From Sporosarcina luteola (lineage in GTDB: Bacteria; Bacillota; Bacilli; Bacillales_A; Planococcaceae), in NCBI RefSeq assembly GCF_023715535.1, contig NZ_JAMBOI010000002.1, positions 592,569 through 656,568 of the forward strand: 64,000 nt of DNA, read 5' to 3'. A program made the translations under genes and the position numbers. This document shows, piece after piece, positions 41,949 through 51,739 of the stretch; the stretch's first letter is position 1; every line of letters starts with the position of its first letter. The notes beneath the pieces are model-generated. The model saw only the letters and a list, made by a program, of their open reading frames with translations, was not told the DNA's origin and did not search any database.

Positions 41949-43151
41949 TCAAACAGTCAGTCCAGCTTTCTCAAGCAATTCAGCCGCTTTGTCCGTCTGC
42001 TCCCAAGGAAGTTCAACGTCGGTACGTCCGAAATGTCCGTATGCCGCAGTCTGCTTATAAATTGGACGGCGCAGGTCGAGCATTTTAATAATGCCTGCCG
42101 GGCGTAGATCGAACAGCTCGCGCACGATTTCCACAAGCTTGCTTTCCTCGACTTTGCCTGTGCCGAATGTATCGATGGAAATCGAAACCGGTTTTGCAAC
42201 ACCGATTGCATATGCAAGTTGGACTTCACAACGATCTGCGAGACCAGCAGCAACGATGTTCTTCGCTACATAACGTGCAGCATAGGATGCTGAACGGTCG
42301 ACTTTTGTCGCATCTTTTCCGGAGAATGCACCACCGCCATGACGCGCATAGCCGCCATATGTATCAACGATGATCTTCCTACCCGTCAATCCGGCATCCC
42401 CTTGTGGTCCGCCGATAACAAAACGTCCAGATGGGTTGATGAAGTATTTTGTCTCTCCATCCAAAAGCTCGGAAGGGACGACTGGATAAATAACGTGTTC
42501 CTTAATGTCATTTTGAATTTGTTCCAAAGTGATATCAGGGTGGTGTTGAGTGGAAATGACAATTGTGTCAATCCGCATCGGTTTATTATCCTCATCATAT
42601 TCCACCGTCACTTGTGTTTTTCCGTCAGGACGCAAATAATCAAGTGTGTCATCTTTTCTCACTTGCGCAAGTCTGCGTGAAAGCTTGTGGGATAAACTGA
42701 TTGGCATCGGCATTAGCTCAGGCGTTTCATTACAAGCGTAACCGAACATCAGCCCTTGGTCACCCGCTCCGATCGCTTCAAGCTCTTCATCACTCATTGT
42801 CCCTTCACGTGCTTCCAGTGCCTGGTCAACGCTCGCAGCAATATCAGAAGATTGCTCATCGATGGAAGTCAATACAGATGATGTCTCCCAGTCGAAACCG
42901 AATTTCGCTCGAGTATAGCCGATCTCCTTAACTGTGTCCCGTACAACTTTCGGGATGTCTACATACGTTGTTGTCGTGATTTCCCCGATGACGAGTACGA
43001 GTCCTGTAGTAATCGTAGTTTCACAGGCTACGCGTGCATTCGGGTCTTCCTCTAAGATAGCGTCCAAAATGGCATCAGAAATCTGATCGCACATTTTGTC
43101 CGGATGTCCTTCTGTTACCGACTCAGAAGTGAATAATCGGCGATTTGTCAT
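41949..43151 (-). CDS. metK: S-adenosylmethionine synthetase
   Basis: A 400-residue Met[24 protein letters not shown] start, the [12 protein letters not shown] hexapeptide signature, the P-loop-like [17 protein letters not shown] and the C-terminal GRTD. It makes SAM from methionine and ATP. ATG 43151 follows GGAGGA; the frame upstream runs on without a site. It is controlled by the SAM-I riboswitch at 43273-43459 and lies divergent to pckA, an arrangement shared with B. subtilis. Confidence 0.97.
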   Translation of the reverse strand: MTNRRLFTSESVTEGHPDKMCDQISDAILDAILEEDPNARVACETTITTGLVLVIGEITTTTYVDIPKVVRDTVKEIGYTRAKFGFDWETSSVLTSIDEQSSDIAASVDQALEAREGTMSDEELEAIGAGDQGLMFGYACNETPELMPMPISLSHKLSRRLAQVRKDDTLDYLRPDGKTQVTVEYDEDNKPMRIDTIVISTQHHPDITLEQIQNDIKEHVIYPVVPSELLDGETKYFINPSGRFVIGGPQGDAGLTGRKIIVDTYGGYARHGGGAFSGKDATKVDRSASYAARYVAKNIVAAGLADRCEVQLAYAIGVAKPVSISIDTFGTGKVEESKLVEIVRELFDLRPAGIIKMLDLRRPIYKQTAAYGHFGRTDVELPWEQTDKAAELLEKAGLTV

Positions 43152-43272
43152 TGTGGTTTCCTCCTTAACGTCTTGCAAATATTGATACGGTACTCTAATT
43201 GTCCCAGTAAGTTCAGCGCCTAGAGAGTCGACGTCAACATACACAAGGATTAAGGGCTTTATAGAAAATCAA

Positions 43273-43459
43273 TAAAAAAGCCCTTCTCTCACGTAAATAC
43301 ACATGAGGAAAGGCATAATTTCAATAGCAGCACCTTTCACTCTTATCGTCCAAGGAATTCAACCTTGCTCCAGGTTTGGCACCTTCTCGCGGCCACTAAT
43401 GGTCCACGCAGGTTGCCGGGCTTCATAGGGCCTGTCCCTCCGCCAGCTCGGGATAAGAG
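43273..43459 (-). promoter_or_regulatory. SAM-I (S-box) riboswitch of metK
   Basis: On the minus strand the P1 strands CTCTTATC (43452-43459) and GATAAGAG (43340-43347) pair. In between are GAGCTGGCGGAGGGAC, GGCCCTATGAAGCCCGGCAAC and AAGGTGCCAAACCTGGAGCAA, the S-box conserved blocks. A terminator stem (GCCTTTCCTCATGT / ACGTGAGAGAAGGGC plus T run, 43273-43314) is the expression platform. High SAM turns the gene off. Confidence 0.96.
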
Positions 43460-43525
43460 TATCCGTTCAATAAACAATCCTACGAAAAAGTCTGCACTTT
43501 GTCAAACATTTTTAGACATATGTAC

Positions 43526-43554
43526 TTGAGTTTTTCATTAGTATAGATTATTAT
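43526..43554 (+). promoter_or_regulatory. Likely pckA promoter
   Basis: TTGAGT (43526-43531), 17 bases, TATTAT (43549-43554). A second TATACT at about 43571 has no good -35. Confidence 0.55.
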
Positions 43555-43631
43555 TCTAAATGTGTTATACTATTTACGAAATGTGATGATACCCATCTAA
43601 TGGGATTACATGCAAAGGACGGTACCAAAAA

Positions 43632-45218
43632 ATGATTTCAGCTAAAATTGAAAACGGATTACACGAGTTACTTTCAGGCAACAACGTAAACATACAGCCT
43701 TCAGTGGCGGAACTGGTTGAAAAAGCTACTTCCCGTGGAGAAGCGAAACTTTCCGCAGACGGCGCCCTTACTGCCGAGACAGGAAAGTATACAGGTCGTT
43801 CCCCTCAGGACAAATATATTGTCGAAGAAGACTCTTCAAAAGACAAAATCGACTGGGGCAAAGTGAACCGCCCAATCTCATCTGAAATCTTTGATTCATT
43901 ATATAAGAAAGTTCTTAAACACTTGAAAGCGAAGGAAGAACTCTTCGTATTCAAAGGCTTTGCAGGGGCTGATAAAGCATCTCAGCTATCCATTCAAGTC
44001 ATTAACGAATTTGCATGGCAAAACCTATTTGTCCATAATCTCTTCATCCGCCCTACTGCAGAAGAGTTGAAAACCCATGAAGCACAATTCACAGTTATTG
44101 CTGCTCCAACGTTCAAAGCGGATCCTACAGTTGACGGAACGAAATCCGAAACCTTCATCATTGTATCACTTGAAAAGCGCATTGTGTTGATCGGCGGTAC
44201 GGAATATGCGGGAGAAATGAAAAAATCCATTTTCTCCGTCATGAACTACTTGCTTCCTGAGCGAGGCATCCTTCCAATGCACTGCTCAGCTAACGTTGGC
44301 GAAGAAGGGGATGTCGCTTTGTTCTTCGGCCTTTCCGGCACAGGAAAAACGACGCTTTCCGCAGATGCTGACCGCAAGCTGATCGGTGATGATGAGCACG
44401 GCTGGTCCGAAACTGGCGTCTTCAATATCGAAGGCGGCTGCTATGCAAAAACGATTAATCTGTCACAAGAGAAGGAGCCTGAAATTTACGGAGCGATTCG
44501 TTTCGGTTCCGTTTTGGAAAACGTCGTCTTGAATGAAAAGACGCGCAAGCCGGATTATGACGATAATTCATTGACTGAAAATACGCGTGCAGCGTACCCA
44601 ATCAATTATATTGATAATATTGCAGTGCCATCTGCTGCGGGACACCCTAAGACGATCATCTTCTTGACTGCAGATGCATTCGGTGTTTTGCCTCCAATCT
44701 CTAAATTGACGAAGGAACAAGCAATGTATCACTTCCTGAGCGGTTTCACGTCGAAACTTGCAGGAACTGAGCGCGGCGTCACTTCACCGGAAGCAACATT
44801 CTCTACATGCTTTGGCGCCCCTTTCCTTCCGTTGCCTGCAACGGTCTACGCAGAAATGCTAGGGAAGAAAATCGACGAACATGATGCTCAAGTATTCCTC
44901 GTCAACACAGGTTGGACTGGCGGAGTTTACGGTGTAGGTCAGCGTATGGCATTGAAGCATACCCGCACTATGGTCCGCGCAGCGCTTGCTGGCGAATTGA
45001 ACAATACAGAATTCGAGATGAATGCAGTTTTCGGTCTAGCAATGCCTAAAGTCATTGCCGGTGTACCGACTGAAGTATTGAACCCTCGCAATGCATGGAG
45101 CGATCCAGCGGCTTATGATCAAAAAGCGAAAGAATTGGCTGATCTATTCCGTGAGAACTTCACGAAATTCGGTCATGTTTCTGAAGAAATCACTCAAAAA
45201 GGCGGACCAATTGCCTAA
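43632..45218 (+). CDS. pckA: Phosphoenolpyruvate carboxykinase (ATP)
   Basis: A 528-residue PEPCK. The P-loop [13 protein letters not shown], metal-binding [22 protein letters not shown] and [13 protein letters not shown] (substrate Arg) are all present. It converts oxaloacetate and ATP into PEP for gluconeogenesis. ATG 43632 follows AAGGACGG with a longish spacer. It is divergent from metK and has a strong terminator. Confidence 0.97.
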   Translation: MISAKIENGLHELLSGNNVNIQPSVAELVEKATSRGEAKLSADGALTAETGKYTGRSPQDKYIVEEDSSKDKIDWGKVNRPISSEIFDSLYKKVLKHLKAKEELFVFKGFAGADKASQLSIQVINEFAWQNLFVHNLFIRPTAEELKTHEAQFTVIAAPTFKADPTVDGTKSETFIIVSLEKRIVLIGGTEYAGEMKKSIFSVMNYLLPERGILPMHCSANVGEEGDVALFFGLSGTGKTTLSADADRKLIGDDEHGWSETGVFNIEGGCYAKTINLSQEKEPEIYGAIRFGSVLENVVLNEKTRKPDYDDNSLTENTRAAYPINYIDNIAVPSAAGHPKTIIFLTADAFGVLPPISKLTKEQAMYHFLSGFTSKLAGTERGVTSPEATFSTCFGAPFLPLPATVYAEMLGKKIDEHDAQVFLVNTGWTGGVYGVGQRMALKHTRTMVRAALAGELNNTEFEMNAVFGLAMPKVIAGVPTEVLNPRNAWSDPAAYDQKAKELADLFRENFTKFGHVSEEITQKGGPIA

Positions 45219-45234
45219 TCATTATAGAAAAAGT

Positions 45235-45274
45235 AACGATCCAGGTGCTATTTTTGCACCTGGATCGTTTTTAT
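45235..45274 (+). terminator. pckA terminator
   Basis: AACGATCCAGGTGC pairs perfectly with GCACCTGGATCGTT (14 bp), followed by TTTATC. Confidence 0.93.
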
Positions 45275-45387
45275 CTTTCGGCATGCAATTCATTTTCTCC
45301 CATAAAGTTTGCTCAAATATAATTTCGCATAGAAACACTAATTCTGCAGACAATAAATTGAGTGATTTTAAAAAGGGAGAGTAAAAT

Positions 45388-46770
45388 ATGACAACTGCTT
45401 ATAAAGGTACAAATAAGTTGATTATAGGAATAGTATTTGGTGTATTGACATTCTGGTTATTTGCACAATCAATGGTGAACGTTGTTCCTGCAGTTCAGAA
45501 CGATTTAGGCATTTCCTCCGGGACCGTAAACATTGCAATTAGTTTAACTGCACTTTTTTCAGGAATTTTCATTGTGGCGGCAGGTGGTCTTGCTGATAAA
45601 GTCGGGCGGAAGAAAATAACAAACTTAGGTCTTATTCTAAGTATCATTGGTTCCCTTTGTCTAGTTCTTGCAAATGGGGCATTCTTACTCATTATTGGCC
45701 GGATCATTCAAGGTTTATCAGCTGCGTGTATTATGCCTTCAACGATTGCCTTGATGAAAGATTATTTTGAAGGGGCAGAACGTCAACGGGCACTAAGTTA
45801 CTGGTCAATCGGTTCTTGGGGTGGTTCTGGTGTCTGTTCATTATTTGGCGGAGCTGTTGCAACATATTTGGGATGGAAATGGATTTTCATTTTCTCCATC
45901 ATTTTTGCAATTCTTGCCTTGTGGTTACTTAAAGACACTCCTGAGAGTAAAGCAAAACAAACCGGTAACTCCAAGTTTGATGTTAGCGGCCTGATTGTAT
46001 TTATCATCACAATGTTAGCTTTGAATATTTTCATTACACAAGGTGATGAACTTGGTTGGACTAACTGGATTACGATTGTTTTGTTAGCCGTTGCAGTTAT
46101 TGGCGCATTTGCTTTCATTAAAGTTGAGAATGGCAAGGAGAACGCATTAATCGATTTTAAATTATTTAAAAACATGCCTTATACAGGGGCAACTATTTCA
46201 AACTTCTTGCTCAATGCTGTGGCTGGAACGCTTGTCGTTGCAAATACGTATGTACAACAAGGACGAGGATTTACATCCTTCCAATCGGGTATGCTTTCCA
46301 TCGGTTATCTGGTTGTCGTACTTTCCATGATTCGCGTCGGTGAAAAGATTCTTCAAAAAGTCGGTGCGAAAAAACCAATGGTTTGGGGTACTATATTTAC
46401 ACTCATCGGTGTTGGTGTGATGGGTCTCACGTTTTTACCGGATCTCGCCTATACTGTCGTAGTATTTTTAGGTTTTGCTGTGTTCGGATTTGGGTTAGGA
46501 ATTTATGCGACCCCTTCCACCGACACTGCCGTCTCGAATGCACCGGATGAAAAAATAGGTGCCGCTTCAGGAATTTATAAAATGGCAAGTTCACTCGGTG
46601 GAGCTTTTGGAGTCGCAATTTCAGCTACTGTATATGCGGTGATTTCAGAAAATAGCGGGGTACATGCAGCAGCAACCGGAGGTATCATTGCCAACGTCAT
46701 TTTCGCAGTGATTGCATTGTTATCAATTATCTTCCTTGTTCCAAATGATGCCAGTAAACGCAAAGCTTAA
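45388..46770 (+). CDS. norB: MFS multidrug efflux transporter, NorB-like (DHA2, 14 TMS)
   Basis: A 460-residue pump closely resembling Staphylococcus NorB: TFWLFAQSMVNVVPAV in TM1, ALFSGIFIVAAGGLADKVGRKK (motif A), RIIQGLSAACIMPSTIAL, RALSYWSIGSWGGSGVCS (motif C region), and YATPSTDTAVSNAPDEKIGAASGIYKMAS. NorB exports quinolones and other compounds using the proton gradient; the natural substrate is unknown. ATG 45388 follows AAAGGGAGAG. AT-richer codon use than pckA hints at separate origin. Confidence 0.88.
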   Translation: MTTAYKGTNKLIIGIVFGVLTFWLFAQSMVNVVPAVQNDLGISSGTVNIAISLTALFSGIFIVAAGGLADKVGRKKITNLGLILSIIGSLCLVLANGAFLLIIGRIIQGLSAACIMPSTIALMKDYFEGAERQRALSYWSIGSWGGSGVCSLFGGAVATYLGWKWIFIFSIIFAILALWLLKDTPESKAKQTGNSKFDVSGLIVFIITMLALNIFITQGDELGWTNWITIVLLAVAVIGAFAFIKVENGKENALIDFKLFKNMPYTGATISNFLLNAVAGTLVVANTYVQQGRGFTSFQSGMLSIGYLVVVLSMIRVGEKILQKVGAKKPMVWGTIFTLIGVGVMGLTFLPDLAYTVVVFLGFAVFGFGLGIYATPSTDTAVSNAPDEKIGAASGIYKMASSLGGAFGVAISATVYAVISENSGVHAAATGGIIANVIFAVIALLSIIFLVPNDASKRKA

Positions 46771-46790
46771 CAACCATTACGGTTGCTTCT

Positions 46791-46834
46791 AAAAGGGATT
46801 GAAATCAAATTGATTTTAATCCCTTTTGTCTTAT
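46791..46834 (+). terminator. norB terminator
   Basis: AAAAGGGATT pairs with AATCCCTTTT, with a short inner stem GAAATCAA/TTGATTTT; TTGTCTTATT follows. Confidence 0.75.
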
Positions 46835-46870
46835 TAGACGCATTAATGAACAAACGTTAGACTACACGAC

Positions 46871-46899
46871 GTTGATTTCCGTTAAGGGCGGACGCTTTC
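46871..46899 (-). repeat. Decayed end of a Bacillales palindromic repeat
   Basis: GTTGATTTCCGTTAAGGGCGGACGCTTTC matches the end of the element at 47227-47349 read on the other strand (GTTGATTTCCGCTGCGGTCGGACGCTTTCC), with a few changes. Confidence 0.7.
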
Positions 46900-46960
46900 T
46901 TACCTGTAGTCAAGTGTTTTACTGATTTCTTTAATTTGAGATGCTATTCATGTCAACAGG

Positions 46961-47097
46961 CTGTTGCTTTCCGTTCCGGCGCACGCTTTCCGCGGGGCAT
47001 GGCTTGAGCCTCCTCGGTCGCGAAAGGCATGCGCCCTGCGGGGTCTCAAGGCTCATGCTATTCCCGCAGGAGTCGGCGCCTGCACTACAAGCAACAG
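46961..47097 (+). repeat. Dispersed palindromic repeat, copy 1 (137 bp)
   Basis: It starts CTGTTGCTT and ends AAGCAACAG (9-bp terminal inverted repeat). The inside carries GCACGCTTTCCGCGGGGC, TGAGCCTCCTCGG, CTGCGGGGTCTCA and CCCGCAGGAGTCG, the well-known blocks of the GC-rich non-coding element scattered in many Bacillales genomes. No protein is encoded; it is probably a REP/MITE-like passive repeat that folds into a long hairpin. Confidence 0.8.
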
Positions 47098-47226
47098 GTG
47101 CCACTATATTAGAGAAGTGAGTATGACAAATAGACCTGACGGATATTTGTTATTTCCGCAAGGCCATATGTGCTCTAGTGAAATTATCCTGTTACGAAAC
47201 TTTGTAGACACGCTAAGGAAATACCA

Positions 47227-47349
47227 TTGATTGGAGCGGAGGTCGGCGACTCCGGCGGGAACAGCGCGAGCTGAAAGCCCCGCAGACACGAAGTGACGAG
47301 GAGATTGAAGCCGTGCCCGCGGAAAGCGTCCGACCGCAGCGGAAATCAA
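47227..47349 (-). repeat. Dispersed palindromic repeat, copy 2 (inverted, 123 bp)
   Basis: On the minus strand it reads TTGATTTCCGC...GGTCGGACGCTTTCCGCGGGC...TCTGCGGGG...CCCGCCGGAGTCG...CCTCCGCTCCAATCAA: same block order as copy 1 but in the opposite orientation and a different subtype, with TTGATT/AATCAA ends. Copies 1 and 2 flank a 129-bp unique segment. Confidence 0.8.
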
Positions 47350-47377
47350 CTTTTCTAGTTTTAACACAATATTAAAA

Positions 47378-47428
47378 CGAAAAAGACTGTAGGCAAACCC
47401 TAAAATCTCTGGTGTTTGTCTACAGTCT
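47378..47428 (-). terminator. ytmA terminator
   Basis: AGACTGTAG-CAAAC arms (47384-47428) pair across ~16 bases, with CTTTTTCGTTTT on the minus strand side. Confidence 0.75.
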
Positions 47429-47430
47429 GA

Positions 47431-47456
47431 AACAACCATTTACGGTTGTTTTTTTA
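47431..47456 (+). terminator. Orphan plus-strand terminator
   Basis: AACAACC-ATTTAC-GGTTGTT followed by TTTTT. No plus-strand gene ends here; the same hairpin without T tract occurs at 46769-46785 right after norB. Confidence 0.65.
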
Positions 47457-47462
47457 TTGATT

Positions 47463-48257
47463 TTATTCATTCCCTTGCCGTCTCATCCAATCACATAAAT
47501 CCCGTACAATCTGCGCATTATGCGCGGTCGGGAAGTAATGGGTATAGTCGGGGAAATACCAGGTTTCGTACTGCTTCTCCTTCTCACGCAATGCATCCTC
47601 AAGCAATATCGCCTGTTCAAACGAAACATTTTCATCCTTCATGCCGTGGATAATCAAAACAGGCGCATTGATTTCATCCACTCTGAATAATGCCGTCCGT
47701 TCACGATATGCTTCAGGCATGTTATTCGGAGTGCCGCCGATGACACGCTTCATCATACGGCGCATATCCTCGCGTTCATTATATGTAAAGATGACATCCG
47801 AGACACCAGCCCAAGTCACAACAGACGTGATATCCTCGCGTAAAATCGCTGTCCATAGTGCCATGATGCCGCCACGGGAGAAAGCATAAAGATGGATCCG
47901 ATCCTTGTTCAACTTCGGACTCTGCTTCAACACTTCAACTGCATAGACCGCATCTTGGCGATCGTCCCCTGCGAACTCATCACGCCCTTCACCGCCCCTG
48001 TTGCCACGGTAATAAGGAGCAAATACGACAAAACCTTGGGAAGCGAACTGGGCAATCCGGGCAGGACGGACCATGCCGATATGCTGCATGCCTCCGCGCA
48101 AATAGATGATCCCTTCATAGTTGCCTCCACTTATCGGTTCAGCAAGCAAACCCTTCACCTTCAGCCCATCCGACCAATACGTTATTTCTTCAAGACGGAT
48201 ACTTGGATTCGGCGATGGATACGCTCTCCGGTGGAAAATCGCCCCGTTAGGAAACAT
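47463..48257 (-). CDS. ytmA: Alpha/beta hydrolase, prolyl-oligopeptidase-like (YtmA)
   Basis: A 264-residue S9-type hydrolase: IIYLRGGMQHIGMVRPARIAQ (oxyanion), nucleophile Ser in LYAFSRGGIMALW, VLIIHGMKDENVSFEQA (acid) and PDYTHYFPT (His). All triad residues are present. It probably cleaves peptide or ester bonds; the substrate is unknown. ATG 48257 is six bases after GGTGG; ATG 48263 is an alternative. It overlaps the end of ytkD, so the two are coupled. Confidence 0.88.
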   Translation of the reverse strand: MFPNGAIFHRRAYPSPNPSIRLEEITYWSDGLKVKGLLAEPISGGNYEGIIYLRGGMQHIGMVRPARIAQFASQGFVVFAPYYRGNRGGEGRDEFAGDDRQDAVYAVEVLKQSPKLNKDRIHLYAFSRGGIMALWTAILREDITSVVTWAGVSDVIFTYNEREDMRRMMKRVIGGTPNNMPEAYRERTALFRVDEINAPVLIIHGMKDENVSFEQAILLEDALREKEKQYETWYFPDYTHYFPTAHNAQIVRDLCDWMRRQGNE

Positions 48258-48696
48258 ATGCATCCACCCACTTTCGGATTTTTACCATTCCGGCATCTTT
48301 CATATGGAAACTCAGCTCATTGCAATTTGCCAATTCTTCATCGGTCATCCACAATGCGCCTTCCGTTTCGAATAACTCTGGATTTTCATCAATGCTGGAA
48401 ACTTTCCCTGTAAATACAGCCTTGCAAAAAGTCACATTGCTCATGACGACGTACTCGGCAAATTTGACAAGATCCGTAATTGTCACGCCTGTTTCTTCAA
48501 TCGTTTCTCGAATTGCGGCTTCGGAAATCGTTTCGCCGTTTTCCGCCTTGCCGCCGGGGAATTCGATACCGCGGATGGAGTGGCGAGTAACGAGCCATCT
48601 CCCTTCATGCTTCAATACAACGAGCACATGTCTAGCTTCCATGCCTATGCGATTCTCCCCGAAAGTCAGCTCAACTTGTGCTCCTCGTAAATCCAT
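48247..48696 (-). CDS. ytkD: NUDIX nucleoside triphosphatase / RNA pyrophosphohydrolase YtkD
   Basis: A 149-residue NUDIX protein with box GGKAENGETISEAAIRETIEETG (residues ~48-70). In B. subtilis YtkD hydrolyses oxidised and normal dNTPs and can act on RNA 5' ends. Gene order towards dps is also as in B. subtilis. ATG 48696 has no strong ribosome site (AAGGACG is ~20 bases away), so the start is less certain. Confidence 0.85.
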   Translation of the reverse strand: MDLRGAQVELTFGENRIGMEARHVLVVLKHEGRWLVTRHSIRGIEFPGGKAENGETISEAAIRETIEETGVTITDLVKFAEYVVMSNVTFCKAVFTGKVSSIDENPELFETEGALWMTDEELANCNELSFHMKDAGMVKIRKWVDAYVS

Positions 48697-48733
48697 AAAT
48701 GTAGTTGCTATTTGACTTCACGTCCTTTCTCGC

Positions 48734-49093
48734 TCAATTGGATGGTTGAACGGGAGCCGAGGTGATCAATGGCCTGCCTTTTGCAAAATACGGCAGCTGT
48801 TCAATGAACTTCTTCGTTTCAACATCCGTAAATTCATGGATCAATGCATAGAGCATCATCGTCCTGCGATCGACATCATGATTGTCCCGATCATAATGAT
48901 AAGGGATGTATGGCAAATGGGATCGCAGGAAGTTGCGGAATTCCAGTCGATCCATCTGACTGAAAAGTTGTTGGAAAACCGGCAGAAACTCCCGGCTCAT
49001 CTCCAACTCGTATTCCCAAGGTGAAGCATATTTATGTGGGTAGATTTGTTGATTGGCGATTGATACGTACATTCTGACTTTGTCGTTTTCCAT
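48734..49093 (-). CDS. Uncharacterised soluble protein, 119 aa
   Basis: MENDKVRMYVSIANQQIYPH start, then SPWEYELEMSREFLPVFQQLFSQMDRLEFRNFLRSHLPYIPYHYDRD, probably helical and cytosolic. I do not recognise the family. ATG 49093 follows GGATGG; the open frame extends 19 codons upstream without a better site. It lies between ytkD and the malic enzyme gene on the same strand, with 37 and 58 bases to neighbours. Confidence 0.7.
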   Translation of the reverse strand: MENDKVRMYVSIANQQIYPHKYASPWEYELEMSREFLPVFQQLFSQMDRLEFRNFLRSHLPYIPYHYDRDNHDVDRRTMMLYALIHEFTDVETKKFIEQLPYFAKGRPLITSAPVQPSN

Positions 49094-49151
49094 AAGTGAC
49101 CCATCCTTTTTTGTCGTAGTATGGATCACTTTGGACAAACGATACAGCATT

Positions 49152-50477
49152 TCAGATAGAACTTACCTTTTCATTTGCGACGCGTTCCACAGCGTTCGCA
49201 ACATTTTCATGCACTGCTGGATCCAGTGGATGTGGAACGAGGTCACCCGGTTTCGTACTATCCAGAATTGCGAGCGCAGCAGCGATGAGCATCGGATATG
49301 TGATCTCTTCCGCATGCGCATTTAAAGCCCCTCTGAAAATTCCAGGAAAACCTAGTATATTATTCACTTGCCTGCCATCCGCGGCAAATGCAGCTCCTGC
49401 TTCTAGCGCAGCTTCTGGATCAATTTCCGAATTCGGATTGGACAGCGCCAAAATAATTTGACCTTTACGGACCATTTCGGGTTTGATCAACCCTTGCACG
49501 CCAGTCGTTGCAATAACAATATCACAAGTTTGCATAATCTCTTCGACTGATTCCAAAGCGGTTCCGCCATGCTGTTTCAGTCTTTCAATGGCTTCAGGAT
49601 TCGGATCAACTCCGCGCATTTCCTTCACACCATATGCCATGAACATCCTGCTAATTGCAAGGCCCGCCGCACCCAATCCAATTTGGCCGACGACGGATTG
49701 AGACAATTCCACTCCCGATTGTCGGCATGCCGAAAGTGCTGAAGCAAGCGTGACGACAGCTGTTCCGTGTTGGTCGTCATGCATGACCGGAATAGGTAGT
49801 TCCGCTTTTAGACGCTCTTCAATTTCGAAACAATGCGGCGACCCGATATCCTCCAATAGAATCCCTCCGAAGCTTTGGTGGATATGCTTGACGGTTTCCA
49901 CAACCTCATCAGGATCGCTCGTGTTAAGTAATATCGGAATTCCGCTGATACCTGCGAATTGATCGAACAGGACCGCCTTTCCTTCCATGACAGGCATTCC
50001 TGCGACAGGACCAATATTTCCAAGACCTAAAATTGCCGTCCCGTCCGTCACAATGGCGACCGTGTTTGAAATGCCAGTGAAATAATCTGCCTGCACCGGA
50101 TCGTTTTGAATCACTTTACATACATTAGCGACTCCTGGCGTATAAATTCTACGGAGATCTCCCAAGGAACGGACTTCCACCCTGCTCTTCATCGCAATCT
50201 TGCCGCCTTCATGTGCGTGCAAAACATCATCTGTTACAGCATGTACTTGAATTCCGTCTCCGATTGCATTGATGGCTTCTACAATTTGCTCCAACTGCTC
50301 CTCGCTCGTGCACTGAACGGAAACATCCCTTATTGTCGATAACGTGCCAACTTTGATTGTTTGGATATCTCCAATATCACCCTTCAATTCACCGATGGCT
50401 AAAGCCACCTTTGCAAAATTTCCAGGTTTCGATGGCGTTTCAATAATTAAATTCCGTATGAATTGGATATGTGACAT
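49152..50477 (-). CDS. NAD(P)-dependent malic enzyme with N-terminal ACT domain
   Basis: A 441-residue enzyme. Residues ~1-80 form an ACT-type regulatory domain ([20 protein letters not shown]). The malic enzyme part has [10 protein letters not shown] (catalytic Tyr), [44 protein letters not shown] (metal Asp pair) and [13 protein letters not shown] (NAD site). It oxidatively decarboxylates malate to pyruvate. By length it resembles B. subtilis MleA (YqkJ). ATG 50477 follows AGGCGAC with a short spacer. Confidence 0.92.
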   Translation of the reverse strand: MSHIQFIRNLIIETPSKPGNFAKVALAIGELKGDIGDIQTIKVGTLSTIRDVSVQCTSEEQLEQIVEAINAIGDGIQVHAVTDDVLHAHEGGKIAMKSRVEVRSLGDLRRIYTPGVANVCKVIQNDPVQADYFTGISNTVAIVTDGTAILGLGNIGPVAGMPVMEGKAVLFDQFAGISGIPILLNTSDPDEVVETVKHIHQSFGGILLEDIGSPHCFEIEERLKAELPIPVMHDDQHGTAVVTLASALSACRQSGVELSQSVVGQIGLGAAGLAISRMFMAYGVKEMRGVDPNPEAIERLKQHGGTALESVEEIMQTCDIVIATTGVQGLIKPEMVRKGQIILALSNPNSEIDPEAALEAGAAFAADGRQVNNILGFPGIFRGALNAHAEEITYPMLIAAALAILDSTKPGDLVPHPLDPAVHENVANAVERVANEKVSSI

Positions 50478-50545
50478 GATGTCGCCTCCTATTATGATCC
50501 CTATACTTCCCGTACCCCATTTTACACATAATAAGAGGAGTCAAC

Positions 50546-50589
50546 AAAAATAAAGTGCGGATTTCCTAGGACAACAGGAAATCCACACT
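50546..50589 (-). terminator. yjfB terminator
   Basis: GTG-GGATTTCCT pairs with AGGAAATCC-CAC, followed on the minus strand by TTTATTTTT. Confidence 0.85.
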
Positions 50590-50596
50590 CAATTCT

Positions 50597-50776
50597 TCAT
50601 GCTTTCATATCGACAGCGGAGCCTTTATAAGGATGGGCTGCTGGTTGGTCCTGCATACTTTGCAGCATATCCGTCACTGCATTTGCATTCACCGATAATG
50701 CCTTGTTCATGACACTCAATTGAACAGTAGATTGCAAACTTCTCAATTGACTTGCCATAATGGAGTTCATGTCCAT
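50597..50776 (-). CDS. yjfB: YjfB-family putative motility protein, 59 aa
   Basis: Read from the gap between malic enzyme and dps. ATG 50776 is eight bases after GGAGG, and TGA ends at 50597. The sequence starts MDMNSIMASQLRSLQSTVQ and ends AAHPYKGSAVDMKA; the His-Pro-Tyr and Ile/Val-Asp-x-Lys-Ala end is the mark of the YjfB family, described as putative motility proteins in Firmicutes. Its mechanism is unknown. No motility gene is nearby. Confidence 0.85.
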   Translation of the reverse strand: MDMNSIMASQLRSLQSTVQLSVMNKALSVNANAVTDMLQSMQDQPAAHPYKGSAVDMKA

Positions 50777-50838
50777 AAACCATTCCTCCTTTACAATGCT
50801 ATTATCGGAATAAAAACCGATGATTCAAGAACAAGTCA

Positions 50839-51288
50839 TCATTTATTGTCTTCACCAAGGAATGCGTTCAACATCCATTGGTGCTTTTCGATACTTTGAT
50901 ACGTCGCATTCAATATATCTTCCGTCATATCATCGCCGTCTTCAGCGGCAGCTTCCATTCCTTTTTTCAAGGACTTCATAATTTTATCGAAATCATCGGC
51001 TATTGTCTTAACCATATCCTCGGCTTTTTCATCACCTTTTGCCTCTTTTACGACTGATTGCTCCAAATGCTCTTTTAATGTCGCCGTCGGATTTCCTCCA
51101 AGCGTCAAGATTCTTTCGGCGATTTCATCCATATGTGCTGTCGCTTCATTGTAAAGCTCTTCAAATTTCGCATGGAGCGTGAAAAACTGCTTCCCTTTTA
51201 CATACCAATGATAATTATGCAATTTCGCATACATGACTGACCATGTGGATACTTGTACATTCAGTTCTTCCATTAATTCCTTGGACAT
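50839..51288 (-). CDS. dps: Dps/MrgA-type ferritin-like DNA-protecting protein
   Basis: A 149-residue Dps with the ferroxidase ligands in KLHNYHWYVKGKQFFTLHAKFEELY and HMDEIAERIL, shared between subunits. It oxidises and stores iron and shields DNA from peroxide. ATG 51288 follows GAGGGG; six more codons upstream lack a site. Neighbourhood (ytkD, dps, ytj genes) matches B. subtilis. Sigma-B or PerR control is usual for the family, but I see no clear site. Confidence 0.94.
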   Translation of the reverse strand: MSKELMEELNVQVSTWSVMYAKLHNYHWYVKGKQFFTLHAKFEELYNEATAHMDEIAERILTLGGNPTATLKEHLEQSVVKEAKGDEKAEDMVKTIADDFDKIMKSLKKGMEAAAEDGDDMTEDILNATYQSIEKHQWMLNAFLGEDNK

Positions 51289-51388
51289 AAAAAAACCCCT
51301 CTTCAACTTTTTTATAATGCTTCTCTCTGTTAATTTACCACTGGAACCAATAAACTAAACATATAAGAGGAAGCAAGGAGTTCTTACA

Positions 51389-51619
51389 TTGAAATCTATA
51401 CTGATCGGTATTATAAAGATATATCAAAAAATCATCTCTCCACTCACCCCGCCATCATGCCGGTTTTACCCTACATGCTCGCATTACGGAGTTGAGGCGC
51501 TACAAAAACATGGCGCACTAAAAGGGACGTGGCTAACAATTCGCCGAATTTCTAAATGCCATCCTTTCCATGAAGGTGGCTTTGATCCGGTTCCTGATAA
51601 AAACGATATAAAAAAATGA
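51389..51619 (+). CDS. yidD: Membrane protein insertion efficiency factor YidD
   Basis: A 76-residue protein with the full YidD signature: [25 protein letters not shown] and [18 protein letters not shown], with three conserved cysteines. It assists YidC/Oxa1 insertion at the membrane. The start is TTG 51389, eight bases after AAGGAG. It is followed by a compact terminator. Confidence 0.93.
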   Translation: MKSILIGIIKIYQKIISPLTPPSCRFYPTCSHYGVEALQKHGALKGTWLTIRRISKCHPFHEGGFDPVPDKNDIKK

Positions 51620-51626
51620 ACTTTTC

Positions 51627-51649
51627 CCGGCCTAGGCCGGTTTTTTTTA
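51627..51649 (+). terminator. yidD terminator
   Basis: CCGGCC-TA-GGCCGG followed by eight T; the arms meet at a very short loop (CCTAGG centre). Confidence 0.85.
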
Positions 51650-51657
51650 CTTGTAAG

Positions 51658-51716
51658 TTGCGGAAACTGTTCATATCTTGTATTATTAAAAAGCATTCAA
51701 ATCGTAATCATTACTA
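51658..51716 (+). promoter_or_regulatory. znuA promoter and Zur box
   Basis: TTGCGG (51658-51663), 17 bases, TATTAT (51681-51686). TCGTAATCATTACTA (51702-51716) matches 13 of 15 positions of the Bacillus Zur box TCGTAATNATTACGA and lies just downstream of the start point, so zinc repression is expected. Confidence 0.85.
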
Positions 51717-51739
51717 TTAAGTTAGCGGAGGATTTACTT

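Noticed and set aside
46964..47439. Open frames of 88 and 111 codons over the palindromic repeats
   Set aside because: The composition is that of the GC-rich repeat read through; start sites are poor and the opposite strands read equally well.
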